DNA from: Avena insularis
Taxonomy: Eukaryota; Streptophyta; Magnoliopsida; Poales; Poaceae
Assembly (NCBI GenBank): GCA_023614405.1
Contig: CM042697.1
Coordinates: forward strand, 302,584,954 to 302,648,953
Reading direction: 5' to 3'
DNA length: 64,000 bases
Shown here: one piece after another, positions 11,703 to 23,700 of the stretch
Layout of the letters: each line of letters starts with the position of its first letter
Position numbering within the stretch: position 1 is the first letter of the stretch
Translations under genes and position numbers: made by a program
Notes under the pieces: generated by a model
The model's database searches: none
Told to the model about the DNA's origin: nothing
The model's input: only the letters and a program-made list of their open reading frames with translations

Positions 11703-13635
11703 AGAAAGCGGCTATGATTGTTTCCATCAACAGCTAACACTGCCATACGGTTCAACCCCATCAAACATTTTTCCTGACGAATCAGAGGAAAGCGCCGACT
11801 CCGGAATCAGGAAGGCTGAGTCATACCAGGAGCAGGACTCCTGGGAATTCACTAGATTTCAAGACAGTGTCTCCTATGGATATGATAGCGATAGCAGTAG
11901 ATCATACATGGCGCAAAACTAGGTGTGCGTGATCATCGGAGGACAAGGGAACGCAATACCTTGGTACTCCAATGGTAACCCGATCTTTGATCCCAATGAT
12001 ATTCTGTCGGATGAGAACGCAGGACACCACGAGAACAGGGAAGAAACTCTAGAAGACAGCCGCTGCATCATGCCAGGAAGGGAAGAAGCACGCGATGGTG
12101 AAAGCATAAAAATTCGGCTGCCTTTAGCAACATGGCAAAAGGCTCAAGATGATGTTTCGGGAGCAGTACCAATGACAGCAGACGCTACGCGTGAAGAGCT
12201 AATGGCCTACCAGTACCTCCTCCGCCCTAAAAGAAGGGATTTTTGCTTCAGATGTAGAGGCAGCTCGATGAATGAAAAAGGTTAGCCGATGAATCCATTC
12301 TTCTTCAGGAACATCTAAGCTCCACCCACGGTTCTAGTAGCGTTACCGGAGGGACACAACCAAGGAAAATTACTTCACGGTTGTAGCGCATCCCGGAAGC
12401 TGAAAGGCGCGAGTTGGACAGAGATTTGGACTTGCCGTTCATGTTAGTGGATTCGGCAGGGAATATTAAAGCAAAAAATATAGCTCAAGCCGCCCTCGTC
12501 GCCGCCCAAACTTATCTCCTCACAACTCGACCAGCAGATGACGATCCATGGGCATCTATCCATCGCTCCACTCTCATGGGCCTCATCATGGTAGGAATAA
12601 CTCTTGCTCAAGGAGAACAGGGGGTTGTCCAGCAACCCGACAAATCACCCACCCACCCACCCCCGTCGTAGCAACCCTCGGCACACGGGGAACACCCAAA
12701 GGTCAAGCTCACCACATTATGTGCATTTCACACATTCTCGGCATGGGGACAAGGCTAGAAACGATATTACTCAGAAACGGGTCGATATATCCACGGAAGA
12801 GAGTAGCAGTCGAAGATATTCCGACGCTTAGAGTAAGGATGAGCGTGAACCATGCAGCGCCAGTTGCTTTACCCATTAGTTCCGCAAGACTCCGGAACCT
12901 ATGGATGTCAAGTTCACTCATGATCGTCAGAAGTACGATGGCCTCCAAGATCCTGAAGTGTGTCTGGCCGATTATTTTCAAACCGTCAAACTCTAGGGCG
13001 GATCGAAAGCCACGGCTATGCAAAGTCTACAGCTGCACCTAAGTGGCACCACACAATCATGGCTCAGACAATTACCCAACGAATCCATCAGCAGCTTGAT
13101 CAATCTCAGGGATAAGTTTATCTGAAACTTTAAGTCCACGTTCAAGCGACTCACATCTATTGAGGAACTATGAGCATGCAAAAAGAAGAGTGGGGAGTCA
13201 ATCCGAACATTCATCCAAATGTGGAACATTATCAAGAACTCAGGTAAAAGCATCTCTGATGAAAGGGAAATCGACGCCTTTAATGACAGTCTGCGCTGGA
13301 AAGAGTGTATCAAGGAGTTAGGTCGGGTCAAACTCAAAACAATATGTCAACTGATGGACATGGCCAACCGATGGGCTGATGGTGAAGATGTCGTACATAA
13401 CAAGAATGGGCGTTCACCTGAGGAAGAGTGAGAGAGGCGCAACAATGACAACAGGAGAAGGCGCAACTACCATGGTTACAACAGGCCAAGCTATGTTCTG
13501 GCTGGTTTCGTTGGGGAGGAAAACCGAAGAAACGACAATCGCGGTAGCGGATACCACAACAGTCGAGACCACATTGGTAGGAATAGGACAACCCAACAAT
13601 ATTGACCAAGGTAACCCCCCTATGTCTCTAATGCA
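11703..13635 (+). pseudogene. gag of the decayed Tat element, N-terminal part
   Basis: Gag-type sequence starts with ESGYDCFHQQLTLPYGSTPS, which resembles the N-terminal region of Tat-lineage gag proteins. It continues through several frames. A later block (about 12850-13430) contains the capsid-like stretch with WNIIKNSGKSISDEREID and MDMANRWADGED, typical of the end of the retrotransposon gag domain. An Arg/Asn-rich basic stretch follows at about 13430-13600. Stop codons at 11920 and near 12285, and frame changes near 12550 and 13100, destroy the frame. Gag packages the element RNA into cytoplasmic particles. The CACTA-like insertion separates this part from the zinc-knuckle-like end at 14761. 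Confidence 0.6.
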
Positions 13636-14760
13636 CACTAGTAGAAACAGGCCTAGTGGCGGTGTTTGGAAAAGAGGGTTCATGGCGTTTCAGCGTCATG
13701 CCACTAACCCCACGCCACTGGTAGGTTGTAGTGGTGGCTTCCTATCCGAATGCCACTAGTAGGATTTCTAGTGGTGGCGTTTACTATAAGTGGCGCCATT
13801 ACATATCATAATTATGGGATTTTTTTACTTGGAATGCCACAATTGAGTTTTTGAAAATGAAAAAAAATATGGCGCATCCAATTGAATATTTACAGCACAA
13901 CAAGATATATTCATAAAAATGGTAGAACATCATTACAGTCTACTACATATAGTAGAGCTAGCTAGCTACATATAGTGTACATAGCACTAACTACTAGTCC
14001 TCGATAGGATTATTGGCAATGCGAGGTCGAGGGAGGCATCGGTCGGTGGAGGCGCGAGTCGGTGGAATCTACCTGCGGTGGTGCAAGATTGAGGGAGGCA
14101 TGGGTCAATAGAGGCGAGGATTGGAGAGGCGTGGTGGCGAGGGTCAGGGGAGGCGCGGGTCAGAGAGGCACGACGACACGAGGTCAGAGAACCGCGAGCA
14201 AGGGCAGAGAGGACGGACCTGGGTCGAGAGACACGGGTGAGGGCGGACAGGCGCGACGGCGAGGGTCGGTAGAGGCGCGACAATGCGAGGTCGAAGAGGT
14301 GTGGGTCGAGGAGGGCTAGAGTGGGGCGGGGAGGGACGACGCGGTGCGGACGGGGCTGGACCGGGGCGGGGTAGCATGGGCGCGGCGATTTGGGGTTGGG
14401 GAGGAACGAGAGTGTCGGGAGTGGTGCGGAATGAAGAAATAGAGGCATAAGGGAGGGCAACGCCTTTTAGCAAAATTTTGGATGTCACAGTGGTGGTGTC
14501 TCTAATTTATGGGTTGCCACCACTACACCGTAGTTGCGGTGTTCAAAAGTTTCGAATGCCTGGGCTACATTGGTCCCAACTCGCCTCGTGGTCCCCACTT
14601 AGTGCTAGCATTCTCTTTGTCCCGAATGCCATGACTAAGTTATAGTGGCGGCGTTCGCCTTTTCCCGAACACCGTGACTATTTTTCTTTGCAATAGCGGC
14701 GCCCATTTTACTTTAGACGCCACTAGAAATTTGACTGCTATAAGCCTTTTCCCACTAGTG
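13636..14760. mobile_element. Small CACTA-like non-autonomous element in gag
   Basis: The left end reads CACTAGTAGAAACAGGCCT. The right end, reverse-complemented, reads CACTAGTGGGAAAAGGCTT. The conserved CACTA terminus and repeated subterminal CTAGTGGCG/GCCACTAGT motifs fit the CACTA superfamily. Flanking trinucleotides are GCA (13633-13635) and CCA (14761-14763), one mismatch from a 3-bp target duplication. Removing it joins gag sequence on both sides. The interior (14000-14460) is very GC-rich; the open frames there on both strands look like composition effects and no transposase motif is visible. Confidence 0.7.
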
Positions 14761-15009
14761 CCATATGCTCGAGGGGACGTGCAACATGCACTTTTACGTC
14801 AACTTAGAGGGAAGAAGATGTTCGACTCACCTCATGAAAGATTCCCGCACTTTCTTGGGGATGTAGGCTGTTTGAAACGCCAAGGTAACCGACGCAACAA
14901 ACCGCGGGTACACCGCTGCACCAAGGACCTTGGCTATTACATCACCACCATCGGGGCTACCTCCGGCAGGCTAGCCACAGCCAGCAACAAACAGGAACCA
15001 GGAGGATGA
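14761..15009 (+). pseudogene. gag C-terminal, nucleocapsid-like end
   Basis: After the CACTA-like insertion the frame reads MLEGTCNMHFYVNLEGK and then a segment with paired Cys/His-like spacing (CNMH, later HERFPHF). In Tat-lineage gag this region is the degenerate knuckle CxxH...H before the protease. The frame closes at 15009. It belongs with the gag remnant ending at 13635. Confidence 0.5.
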
Positions 15010-15097
15010 GTACCCAAGGTACAGAGGATAAATATCGATGATCCAAAAAGGACGTCCATCCAACAGAATCTAGAAGCTAATCACATGAAAAGTTAAT

Positions 15098-15826
15098 ATG
15101 GTAGTAACAACACCTCCACCAACACCCGAATATCTTCACTGTCCAGAACAAGAGATCACGTTCAGTAGGACCGATCACCCGCTTCGGGTCCCACGACTGG
15201 GTCATTCATCTCTAATAGTTGACACTCAAATTGGCGGGTTCAATATGAGCAAGGTCTTTATGGACACAGAAAGCGGCATCAACCTTATCTATGCCAAAAC
15301 ATTGTAGGCTATGAATTACTCCTTGACAAACCTAGCACAAACAGAGACATCCTTCTACGGAATAATCCTAGGTAAATTCGAAATTCCTTTAGGAAAAAAT
15401 TATCTTGATGTTGTCTTCGGATCGCGAGATAATTTCAGGCACGAGAAGCTCGAATTGAAAGTTATGGATTGGCCATCGCAGTACCACATGATCTAGGGGT
15501 GCTCAACTTTCTCAAGATTCATGGCAGTACCAAATTACGCATACCTGATGATGAAGATGCCATCACCCAACGGAATTATAATAGTGAAAGGAAGCTTCAC
15601 CCAATCTGACAACTACGATCAGGAATTCAACAAAATATTCGAATCTTTCGGGATGGAAATGGAGTTTGCATGGTTGAAAATATTAACCGCCACGGAGATC
15701 CTGCCAGAGGTGCGGGTTATGCCTGACCAAGATTTTGACATCGCAAAGGATACGAGTGAAATCCAGGTTCATCCTATAGACCCGAAGAAAACAACCTTTG
15801 TGGCCTCCAACCTTGTTCCCGCATAG
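15098..15826 (+). pseudogene. Aspartic protease region of the decayed Tat element
   Basis: Three consecutive frames cover a retropepsin-like region. The active-site area reads VFMDTESGINLIY where functional relatives have D-(T/G)-G-(S/A); compare MDGGSSINILY in the copy at 57131. The glycine after D-T is replaced by Glu, which should abolish activity. Downstream are the LELKVMDWPSQYHMI and MAVPNYAYLMMKMPSPNG segments that correspond to FELVPFDSPYHYVLG and MAAPHYAYNAMKLPGPCG in the younger copy. Stops fall at 15305 and 15494. The last frame ends at an in-frame TAG (15824-15826), the same position as in the younger copy. Confidence 0.65.
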
Positions 15827-16850
15827 GAAAGCGCACCGATCGAGCTCCTCTGTGAACGCTGGGATATTTTTGCATGGTTATCAACAGACATGCCAGGAAT
15901 CCCCAGGGAACTCGCTGAGGACGCACTAAATTTATACCCGACGCCAGACCCGTGAAGCAATCATTTTGCTGTTTCGTGGAACCCAAGCGCCATGCCATTG
16001 GATGTGAGCTCCATCGCTTCATGGATGCCAAGTTTATCAAGGAAAACAAGAAAGCCTTATGGGTCACTAACATTGTGTGTGTCCTGAAGAAAAACACGAA
16101 AGAAATGCGCATGTGCATCAACTTCACCGCTCTAAACAAACACTGTCCAAAGGATCACTTCTCGCTCCCATGAATCGATCAAATCATTGATGCAACCACC
16201 GAATACGAACTTCTTTCCTTTCTGGATGCATATTATGGATACCACCAGATTTGGATGAAGGAGGATCAAGATAAAACAGCATTTATCACACCTTATGGTG
16301 TAATCTGCTATACGACAATGCCATTCGTGCTAAAAACGCGGGTGCTATATACAAGGGGATGATGAAAAACTACCTCGGGATCCTGATTGGCACAAACGTT
16401 CAAGTCTACATCGACGATGTTATAGTCACAACCAAGCAAGAGGCAACCTTTATCGATGATCTTCGTGATATCGCATCAAGTTCAACCCAACAAACTACTC
16501 CTTTGGAGTAGCCGCAGGGCAACTCCTCTGGTACCTCGTATCGGCAAGTGAAATAGAGGAAAACCCTGAAAAAATACACGCGATCCTCACAATGAAGAAA
16601 CTGATGAATCTTTGTGGTGTCCAGCAGATGGCCGGACGCGTAGCAATGGTAATTCGATTTATCGCTCGACTCGGTGAAAAGAACTTCTGTTTTATGCTCT
16701 CATGAAAAATCAAAAAAAATTGAGTGGACCAAAGAGGCCCAGCCAGGGTTTGAAGCCCTCAAGAAAATACTTTTGACATCCCCTATCATTGTGTCGCCAA
16801 AAGAAAAATAGCCCCTATTGCTATACATCGCCACCACCAAGCATGTGGTC
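15827..16850 (+). pseudogene. Reverse transcriptase of the decayed Tat element
   Basis: The linker reads WDIFAWLSTDMPGIPRELAE. RT fingers follow (MRMCINFTALNKHCPKDHFS), then SFLDAYYGYHQI and the catalytic YIDDVIVTTKQEA near 16406-16445. The YIDD box is intact. Stops at 15955-15957 and 16171-16173, a frame change near 16330 and a small deletion near 16480 inactivate the gene. Identity is clear from the motif order. Confidence 0.75.
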
Positions 16851-16899
16851 ACTATAGTTCGGGTCGTCAAATGACTAGAAGAAGGAAAAAGCCACAGCG

Positions 16900-17645
16900 T
16901 TCAATGGCTGGTATATTACCTCGGCATGGTGATATATCCATCCAAGCAAAGGTACCCACACTACCAGGAACTTGTGTATGGCATCTTGATGATAGCGCGC
17001 AAATTGCGCCACTACTTCTCACAGCACCCGATAGTGGTGGTTAACAAGGCTACCCTCTCTAATATACTCAACAATCCATAAGCTATAGGGCGTGTCTCTT
17101 TTTGGGGCATCGAGCTATCCCCTCGAGTTATCACGTATAAGAAGCGAAAATCAATCAAGTCCCAAGTACTGTCTGATTTTATCACGGAGTGGACGGAGCT
17201 CCAATGTGCGGGTCCTTCGAATTTGTCTATTGTGTGGACAATGTACTTTGATGGATCCAAAAGAATTGAAGGAGCAGGAGCTCGGGTGATATTGGTGTCA
17301 CCATAAGGCGATAAAATGCACTACATACTTCGTATGAGTCTCAATACATCGAATAACGAAGCTGAATATGAGGCATTGTTGCATGTCATGCATATGGCCA
17401 AGGCCTGCGGTGCAAATCGCCTTAAAATCTTTGGTGATTAAAACCTCATTGCACAGCAAGTAATGAACAAGTGTGATGCCATCAGCGACAATATGATAGC
17501 ATACCGAGACATGTACAACATCATGGAGGTTCAGTTTAACGGATGCTAGGTCTCCCACATAAGAAGAGCAAGCAACGAGGAAGCTGACAATTTGTCAAAT
17601 ATCGGGTCCCTCTATCTATCCGTGCCACCCGGAGTTTTTTGGGAG
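16900..17645 (+). pseudogene. RNase H domains of the decayed Tat element
   Basis: The first RNase H-like part reads YQELVYGILMIARKLRHYF and HPIVVVNKATLSNIL. The second, Tat-type RNase H reads MYFDGSKRIEGAGARVIL, then NNEAEYEALLHVMHMAKA, an IFGD motif and SNEEADNLSNIGS. At least two in-frame stops interrupt it (after ILVSP and after IFGD). The enzyme degrades the RNA strand of the RNA-DNA hybrid. Confidence 0.7.
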
Positions 17646-17889
17646 TAAATAACAGAACCCTCTATCAAGTCTAAGAAGCCAGCTAAGCTGCAGCACCCAA
17701 GACGGGCAAGAAGGTCAAGCCAAAAGGCGACTCAAGGGGCTGCACCTGCATCAAGGAGTGAAACAGTTCACCCCGATGAGGAGGATGATCCCTAAGAAGT
17801 TATGATGATAGAAGCTGCATGGATGCAGCCTAAAATAACATACATGATGCGAGGAAAACTCCCTGAAGACACAGTCTAAGCACGACAAA

Positions 17890-19030
17890 TCACACGTCGA
17901 TCCAAGGTTTTCTGAATCATCAATGGGGAACTCTACAATAGAAGCATATCAGGTGTATTGCAGCTGTGTGTCACACACGAAGAAGGGAAGCTCATCCTCA
18001 AAGACATACATGAAGGAATATGCGGCCACCACGCCAGCAACCGAGCAATCGCAGCCAAGGCCTTTCAGGCAGGATTTTACTGGCTCGCATCACTTCAAGG
18101 TGCAAAGGATATCATGAGAACATGAGAGGTGTGTTAGCGCTTCGCGACAAACGCAATGCACTACCAGCGGAATTGGCCCCTATACCTCTGGCTTGGCCAT
18201 TCTCCTAGTAGGGACTCGACATGGTAGGAAAAATCCACAAATCCTCGCCTGGAGGACATGTTTTTCTGCTAGTCGTAGTCGACAAATTCACAAATTGGAT
18301 TGAAGCAATACCTATCACAAGCCAAGATGCAACTTCGGTTATGAACTTCATCAAGTGGATAGTTTTCCATTTCAGGATGCCTCACAGCATTATCACCGAC
18401 AATGGCTGAAACTTCACATCTAGTGAGTTTAAAGATTACTGTAAGGATATGGGCATACACGTCAGCTACGCTTTGGTAGCCCACCTTGCAAACCAATGGG
18501 TAGGTCAAAAAAATCCAACGGGCTCGTCACCAGCGGCATCAAGAAAAGGCTGTTGGCTCCGCTCGAAATAGAAAAATGCGCTTGGGGTAAATGAATTTCC
18601 CTCCGTCCTATGGAGCCGCCGCACGACCCCAAACACTCCTATGCATGAAACACCTTTCTTTCTGGTCCATGACGCAGAAGATGTGATTCTAGTAGAAAAA
18701 ACACATGAATCTTCTTGAGTCGTTGCATACAACGAAAAAACTTCTAGGGAAGCACTCGAGGATGATGTCGACACACTCGACGAAAAACTAGATGTTGCTC
18801 CGCAAAGAGCGACCACATACTAGCATAATCTGCGCAATTATCGCAGCCGTCGACTGCGTCACAGGTCCTTTGTCATGGGAGACCTGGTCCTTCGCCTCAA
18901 ACAAGATGGCCAACGCAAGCTAGAATCACCGTGGGAGGGCCCTGCATTGTCACAAAAGTAATCCCCGGCAGGGTATATCGGCTCCAGGACGAGAAGACCG
19001 AAGTCCAGTACTCCAACCGTGGAATGTTGC
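17890..19030 (+). pseudogene. Integrase of the decayed Tat element
   Basis: The catalytic core is visible at 18218-18409 (LVVVDKFTNWIEAIPITSQD, then FHFRMPHSIITDNG), giving the Asp positions of the DDE triad. The third block near 18500-18700 is badly broken. The C-terminal part (18870-19030) reads SFVMGDLVLRLKQDGQRKL, SPWEGPCIVTKVIPGRVYRL, the conserved GPF/Y-type module of plant Gypsy integrases. It lies 3' of RNase H, as expected for Gypsy. It would insert the cDNA into the chromosome; this copy cannot. Confidence 0.75.
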
Positions 19031-19772
19031 GCAGCTACGACGTTTCTATGCTTAGGATCTTTACTTTCCACAATTTGTATTCAATAAGGCGTATGACTAG
19101 GATCTTCAGCCAAAGACCTGTATTACGCCACAACATGTAACTCTGTATTCGGCGATAAATAAAGCTAAGTTTCCAAAACTCAATATCAGTTTTAATTATT
19201 TTATTTTCTATCCTCACCTGATACTCAGGGGCTCAATGAATACAATTAATCAAAGAAACTTAGCACCTGACACTCAGGGGCTCCGCTTCTTAATGCAACC
19301 AAAATTTTGGCTTCGTCGTCCAGCTCAAAACATTGACCTGAATAACTGACTCAGTCCCAGGGCGTCAGGCAAATAAAAGGGGTCTCGCATAGGGAAGACT
19401 CTACAATTTCCATAAGGCACAAACAGTACAAGTACCAAACATATACAAGTTCAAAGTACAACAAATTTTACATAATTTACATGTTTTTAATGTAGGAGTA
19501 CCAAGTACTAGTTACACCGCAAAGTTAAGGAAACATTCTCCGTCTTGATCCAAACACTTGTGAATGATTCGGATAACGGGCCTTCGCGCAGCCGCATAAT
19601 GAAGCTCCATAACGGTCTCTCCACCTCCTGGGTGTGAAGGCAAGTACTGGGACAAAGCATGCAAGTACAAGGTTGGATCAAGGTTGGATAGTGCGCATGT
19701 ACCCAAGCAAGTGCCAGTTTGGCACCCACAATGGGATGAAATTTGCTATAATGATGAATCCTCTCGCCTTGC
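19031..19772 (+). other. 3' non-coding part of the Tat element
   Basis: No gene. The stretch contains two copies of a CTGA(T/C)ACTCAGGGGCTC motif (about 19218-19235 and 19267-19284), as often found between integrase and the 3' LTR of Tat-like elements. The boundary with the Copia LTR fragment is approximate. Confidence 0.35.
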
Positions 19773-20543
19773 TAGAATTTCGACATCAATGACTCCCACT
19801 TATTTAACGATTAATCTAGTGATCGTGCGAACCATTAACATTGTAGTCAATTCCTTTTGTCTCGAAATATATTACTTGTCCGAGATCCGATCATTTGGTA
19901 TCACCCATACCTAGTTCGATCTCGTTACCGACAAATACTCTTTACTCGTTCCGTGATATAACATTCCTTGTGATCAAATCACTTGCTTGCAAGCTATTAT
20001 CAATGTGATATCACCGAGAGGTCCTAGAGTATGTTTCTCCATTATTAGGATGGACAAATCTCACTCTTGATCCATGAGCCTCAACTAACACTTTCTAAGT
20101 ATCCGATGACATCTTTATAATCACCCTGTTATGGTGTGACATTTGATATAATCAAAGTACTCTTCCGGTGTTAGTGATTGACGTGATCTTATGGTCTAAG
20201 AATTAGTACTACTTTGCATGAGTTTGATACAGCAATGAAACTTGATTGACTTGATCGTATAGCTATTCTTACTATAGGTGTAAGTGTTCATCATATCATT
20301 CTCCAATGACATGACCTTGTTATGAACAACATCCAATGTTCATGATCAGAAAGCCTTGATCATCAATTAATCAACAAGCTTGTGTAATGAGAGGCATTGC
20401 TAGGAACCATTTTATTTTTTTATTAAATACACTTGTATTAACGTTTCCGGCTAACACAATTATAGCATGAGAATAAACATCTATTATGAACTTGGAATAA
20501 AATAATAATCACTTATTATTACCTCTGGGGCATATTTCTTTCA
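19773..20543 (-). mobile_element. Copia LTR fragment, reverse orientation
   Basis: Reverse-complemented, the right end starts TGAAAGAAATATGCCCCAGAG, then GGTAATAATAAGTG. It follows the same order of motifs as the LTRs at 3854 and 46966 (GGATGTTGTTCATAACAAGG, GTAACGAGATCGAACTAGG). Only the first roughly 770 bp of the LTR remain; the end nearest the Tat element is lost. There is no gene. Confidence 0.75.
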
Positions 20544-20893
20544 CCATGGGCATTGTCGAGGTTACCCCTCGTCACGCCTCGAGGACCCCCTCATGACATA
20601 CTTGTTATCAATCCGACGACACACGGATCAGGTCAGTTAAGAGCTTTTGGGTGCAGGCCTTCGTGTCTTGAGTGTTACGGTCTTCGTGGGAAGGGATTGT
20701 GGATTGAGTCATATGTGATGTCCAGGCCGAAATTTACCCATCACCGATAGTTTAGCTAGCTAAGTCTGTCTTCTCCTTCTAGGTCTTATGTAATATGATT
20801 TTTTGGTTGTTTATTTATGAATGAGAAGTAGTAATAAAGGCCATATGCAGATGCAGAGTCCAGGGTTTATTACCCTTTTCGAAAAGAAAAAAA
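20544..20893 (+). mobile_element. Probable LINE 3' tail
   Basis: Sequence ending in GTAATAAAGGCCATATGCAG, a GGGTTTATTACCC segment and an A-rich tail (CGAAAAGAAAAAAATG) resembles the 3' untranslated end of plant non-LTR elements. No coding motif is present, so a gene 3' UTR is an alternative. Confidence 0.35.
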
Positions 20894-23090
20894 TGAATGA
20901 GAAGTTTGCGTTTGTATCGATCTTATGTTGCTGTCTTGGATCTGGATTAAGACCTTCGGCTTTTAGAGGTTAAAAGAAATAAAAAATATCGTCAGTTATG
21001 TTATTTTGTATTTAAAAACATCAGTCTTATCATCATCGCGTAAAGGTGTCGCTAGGACGAGTCTAGGCATTGCGATATAAATTAAGAGCATGCCTGACTA
21101 GGTTCTGGGTCACGAGTTTCGCAATGATATCATGCTGATATCGCTGATGACGATGAAGGCTATCATACGTTGTGAAAAGTCTGAAGGATTTACGAAAAAT
21201 GGTGCTACATTAAACTTCCTATGCGTGTTATTTGATATGCTTGGCAATTGTCGATAGCGTGTTAACCGATGTCTCTTTCATTTTTTTGCCATGTGTTGTG
21301 GAGGAATACAACATGTTGTTCTTAGGCTATGCCTCACAGCCACACCTAGGGGGCACAGAGAGGAGCCTAGTAACTAGTGAAATGTTCTTCATTCTTGGAT
21401 AATATTAAAATGTTCAAAGAAGGTAGAACGTCGGCTGTTGAGCTTCCCATTGTCTCTTTTGCGACTTCTATTTATTACTTATGTATTGGGTGATACTTGG
21501 CAATAAAATATTTTAATGGTTATTCTACCTTTTGAGAAATAGCAAGGAAACATCAAGTATGCCCGAGAGGATGGAGAAACCCTAGACGCCGCCCCGTCCA
21601 AGTCTTCCTGTCCCTAACCAGCCCTTGCCGCTGGAGAATGCCTATGGGAAAAGCCTTCTCGACGAACAAGGGAAATGGGCTCTCACCCCTCTCCTTCTAC
21701 CCGTACCTCATGTCGAGCATGTCATGCGTCCTTTGACGACATCGTGTGAGGAAGATCTTGGAAACTAGGGTGGCGACCCCATAACCTTTTGGCGATGAAA
21801 TGGATGTGGCTGGCCCATAACTTTTTGGTGCTGAAATGGTTGCGACAGCGTTCGACTATGGATCTAGGCAGTAGTAATTGTGGCAACAAGTGCACCATCA
21901 GCAAGAGGATCAATGATAGTTTGCATTGCAACCACGACTCCTTCGTGTCGATCTAGCCTTTTGGTTGGGGTTAGAGCACGATTGAGGGTGTGGCTAGAAA
22001 ACTTACATGATGTTAGAAAGGATCCTCCTTTTCCAAGTTGATTTTCGACTGATGGAAAGGACAAAATGGGTTTGATGGGCCCTTACTTGGGTTTCCAAGG
22101 TGCATGCCACTCTCACTGTCACCCTTCAACATGCTCATATGGGCGCAATTATCGATAGGTGGCATTGATACTATTAGAACCATGCATTTGAGAATTGGTT
22201 GGAAAGTCCGACATTTAGACTTTGGTGATCTATAAAGATGCCCATTTCGTCTTCCTTGTATCTCATGTGCAAGGCTTATGCATATTCTTTGTCAAGTGGT
22301 CCGGAACATGAAGTGTGTATGCAAGCGTATGGATGTCTATGTGTGTTCAGTTCATGCTAAAGCTAGAAGGAATGCAAGTGGTGGTCAAGAAGAGGATGAC
22401 AACATGTCGTGGTTTAGGTTTGGTTTCTTGTTGAATACCAGATATGGAGCTTTGGGCTTATAATCCATTGTGTGACTTTCATCGGTAATACATAGCAATG
22501 GTGGTGCTTCGGCATATATTGCTACCTTGCTGAAGACATAGCAAAGAATTTGCCATACCCGGTGAAAATCACATGATCTAGTGTTTGACTTCATTCGTGA
22601 CATCGACATTTGTATGTTGTGGTATTTTGGTGCTTTGGGGAACCTTATCGTGGCCCGAGGTTATCAAGACAGTGGTTGACGTTGTTGTTCGTGGATGTGT
22701 GTCTTAGTCTTGGTTTTCTATAAAAGAATTCTAATAATTTGATTGTTTGCGTCTTTGATGTCTCGAATTGCTCTTGATATTGAGTTGTTGTGGAGATCAG
22801 GTGTACTTGATTGTCTTACTTGATTGTCTTCTCGATATTGATATATTACCCTTTATCGAAAATCCTATTTTTGAAAATAAAAGATTCAAAAAAATCAAGC
22901 TTAAATTTGACTGATGTGTGTAAGAAACAAAAAGGAATAATACAAAATAGTGGCATTGATCTTTATCTTGTAATCCTTAAAGAATGCAAACGCACATTTT
23001 CTAACATATATACTAGTATAGTACTAGCACTACACATGTCCTGTTTTAAATTATGCTCCTATCGGGAAGGCCTCCGACCTATCGAAATAT
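20894..23090. other. Unclassified sequence, no gene recognised
   Basis: Only short frames occur (the longest about 100 codons, in A/T-rich DNA at 22811-23116) and none shows a known motif. A segment near 21558-21640 (GAGGATGGAGAAACCCTAGA and following) resembles the start of transcribed retroelement or gene-fragment DNA. I cannot assign it. Confidence 0.3.
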
Positions 23091-23700
23091 TCGACAGGTC
23101 AAGTAGCTTGTGCTAGTGGAGGAGCTGGCCAGCGAATGTAGCTAGAGAGCAAAGGGCATGCAGAGAGCGAGGTTGATCGATCGGCAGGTGCCCACCCCCA
23201 AAAAGAGCAATTCAACCACGGGATCGGTCCGATGCATCTCCGTCCATATATATGCTTATGGCTCGAAAGGAGCAGAGGCCCACCCACCAAAAGCACAAGG
23301 GAAAGAATTAGAATTTTTACGGCGGTCGACGACGACGGTGACGACCACCACCACCACTGGCATTGCGTCTTCCGGCAGCTCGGAGCACCACGAGGAGGCA
23401 TCTCTCCCGTCCCACCACGGCATCGGGCACGACGTACGGGCAGCACACCAACCAACGCCCATGGCTTTACAGCCATGTCAGCCGGGGGCCGTGCTGGCTT
23501 GTCAATGGCGGAGTGGCCGGAGCGCGATGCATTGTCCGGTACCTGGCGGCCAGGTGCGCGGGGATTCGATGCCGCTCATGCTTGCTTGTCACCTTGTCAA
23601 TGGGTCGTGTCGCCCTCGCCACTCATTCTCCGCTGTCATGCATCTTGGCATCTCTAGTTTTTCCTCTTCTTGACGCCATGCCATGGAGTAGTATTTAGCT
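23091..23700. other. GC-rich low-repeat-looking block with TATA-like site
   Basis: GC-rich DNA with open frames on both strands, notably 23158-23673 plus (171 codons) and 23099-23476 minus (125 codons). Neither has a recognisable domain, and both contain low-complexity runs (Thr run on plus, Trp/Val runs on minus) from ACC repeats near 23341-23360. A TATATATGC site occurs at 23245-23253 on the plus strand. It could be the promoter and 5' part of a decayed or unannotated gene; this is weak. Confidence 0.25.

Larger units (their letters stand above)
11703..19772 (+). mobile_element. Decayed Tat-lineage Ty3/Gypsy element
   Basis: Coding remnants occur in the order gag, protease, RT, RNase H (with a second RNase H-like domain) and integrase, which is Gypsy order. 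The second RNase H-like domain is characteristic of the plant Tat lineage. The left end is lost at the neighbouring LTR and the right end is cut by a Copia LTR fragment at 19773. A 1.1-kb CACTA-like element interrupts gag. Stops and indels occur in every domain, so the copy is old. No LTR of this element is recognised. Confidence 0.75.

Noticed and set aside
13987..14460. 157-codon Pro/Arg-rich minus-strand ORF
   Set aside because: It sits in the G-rich interior of the CACTA-like element, and overlapping frames are open on both strands; no motif.
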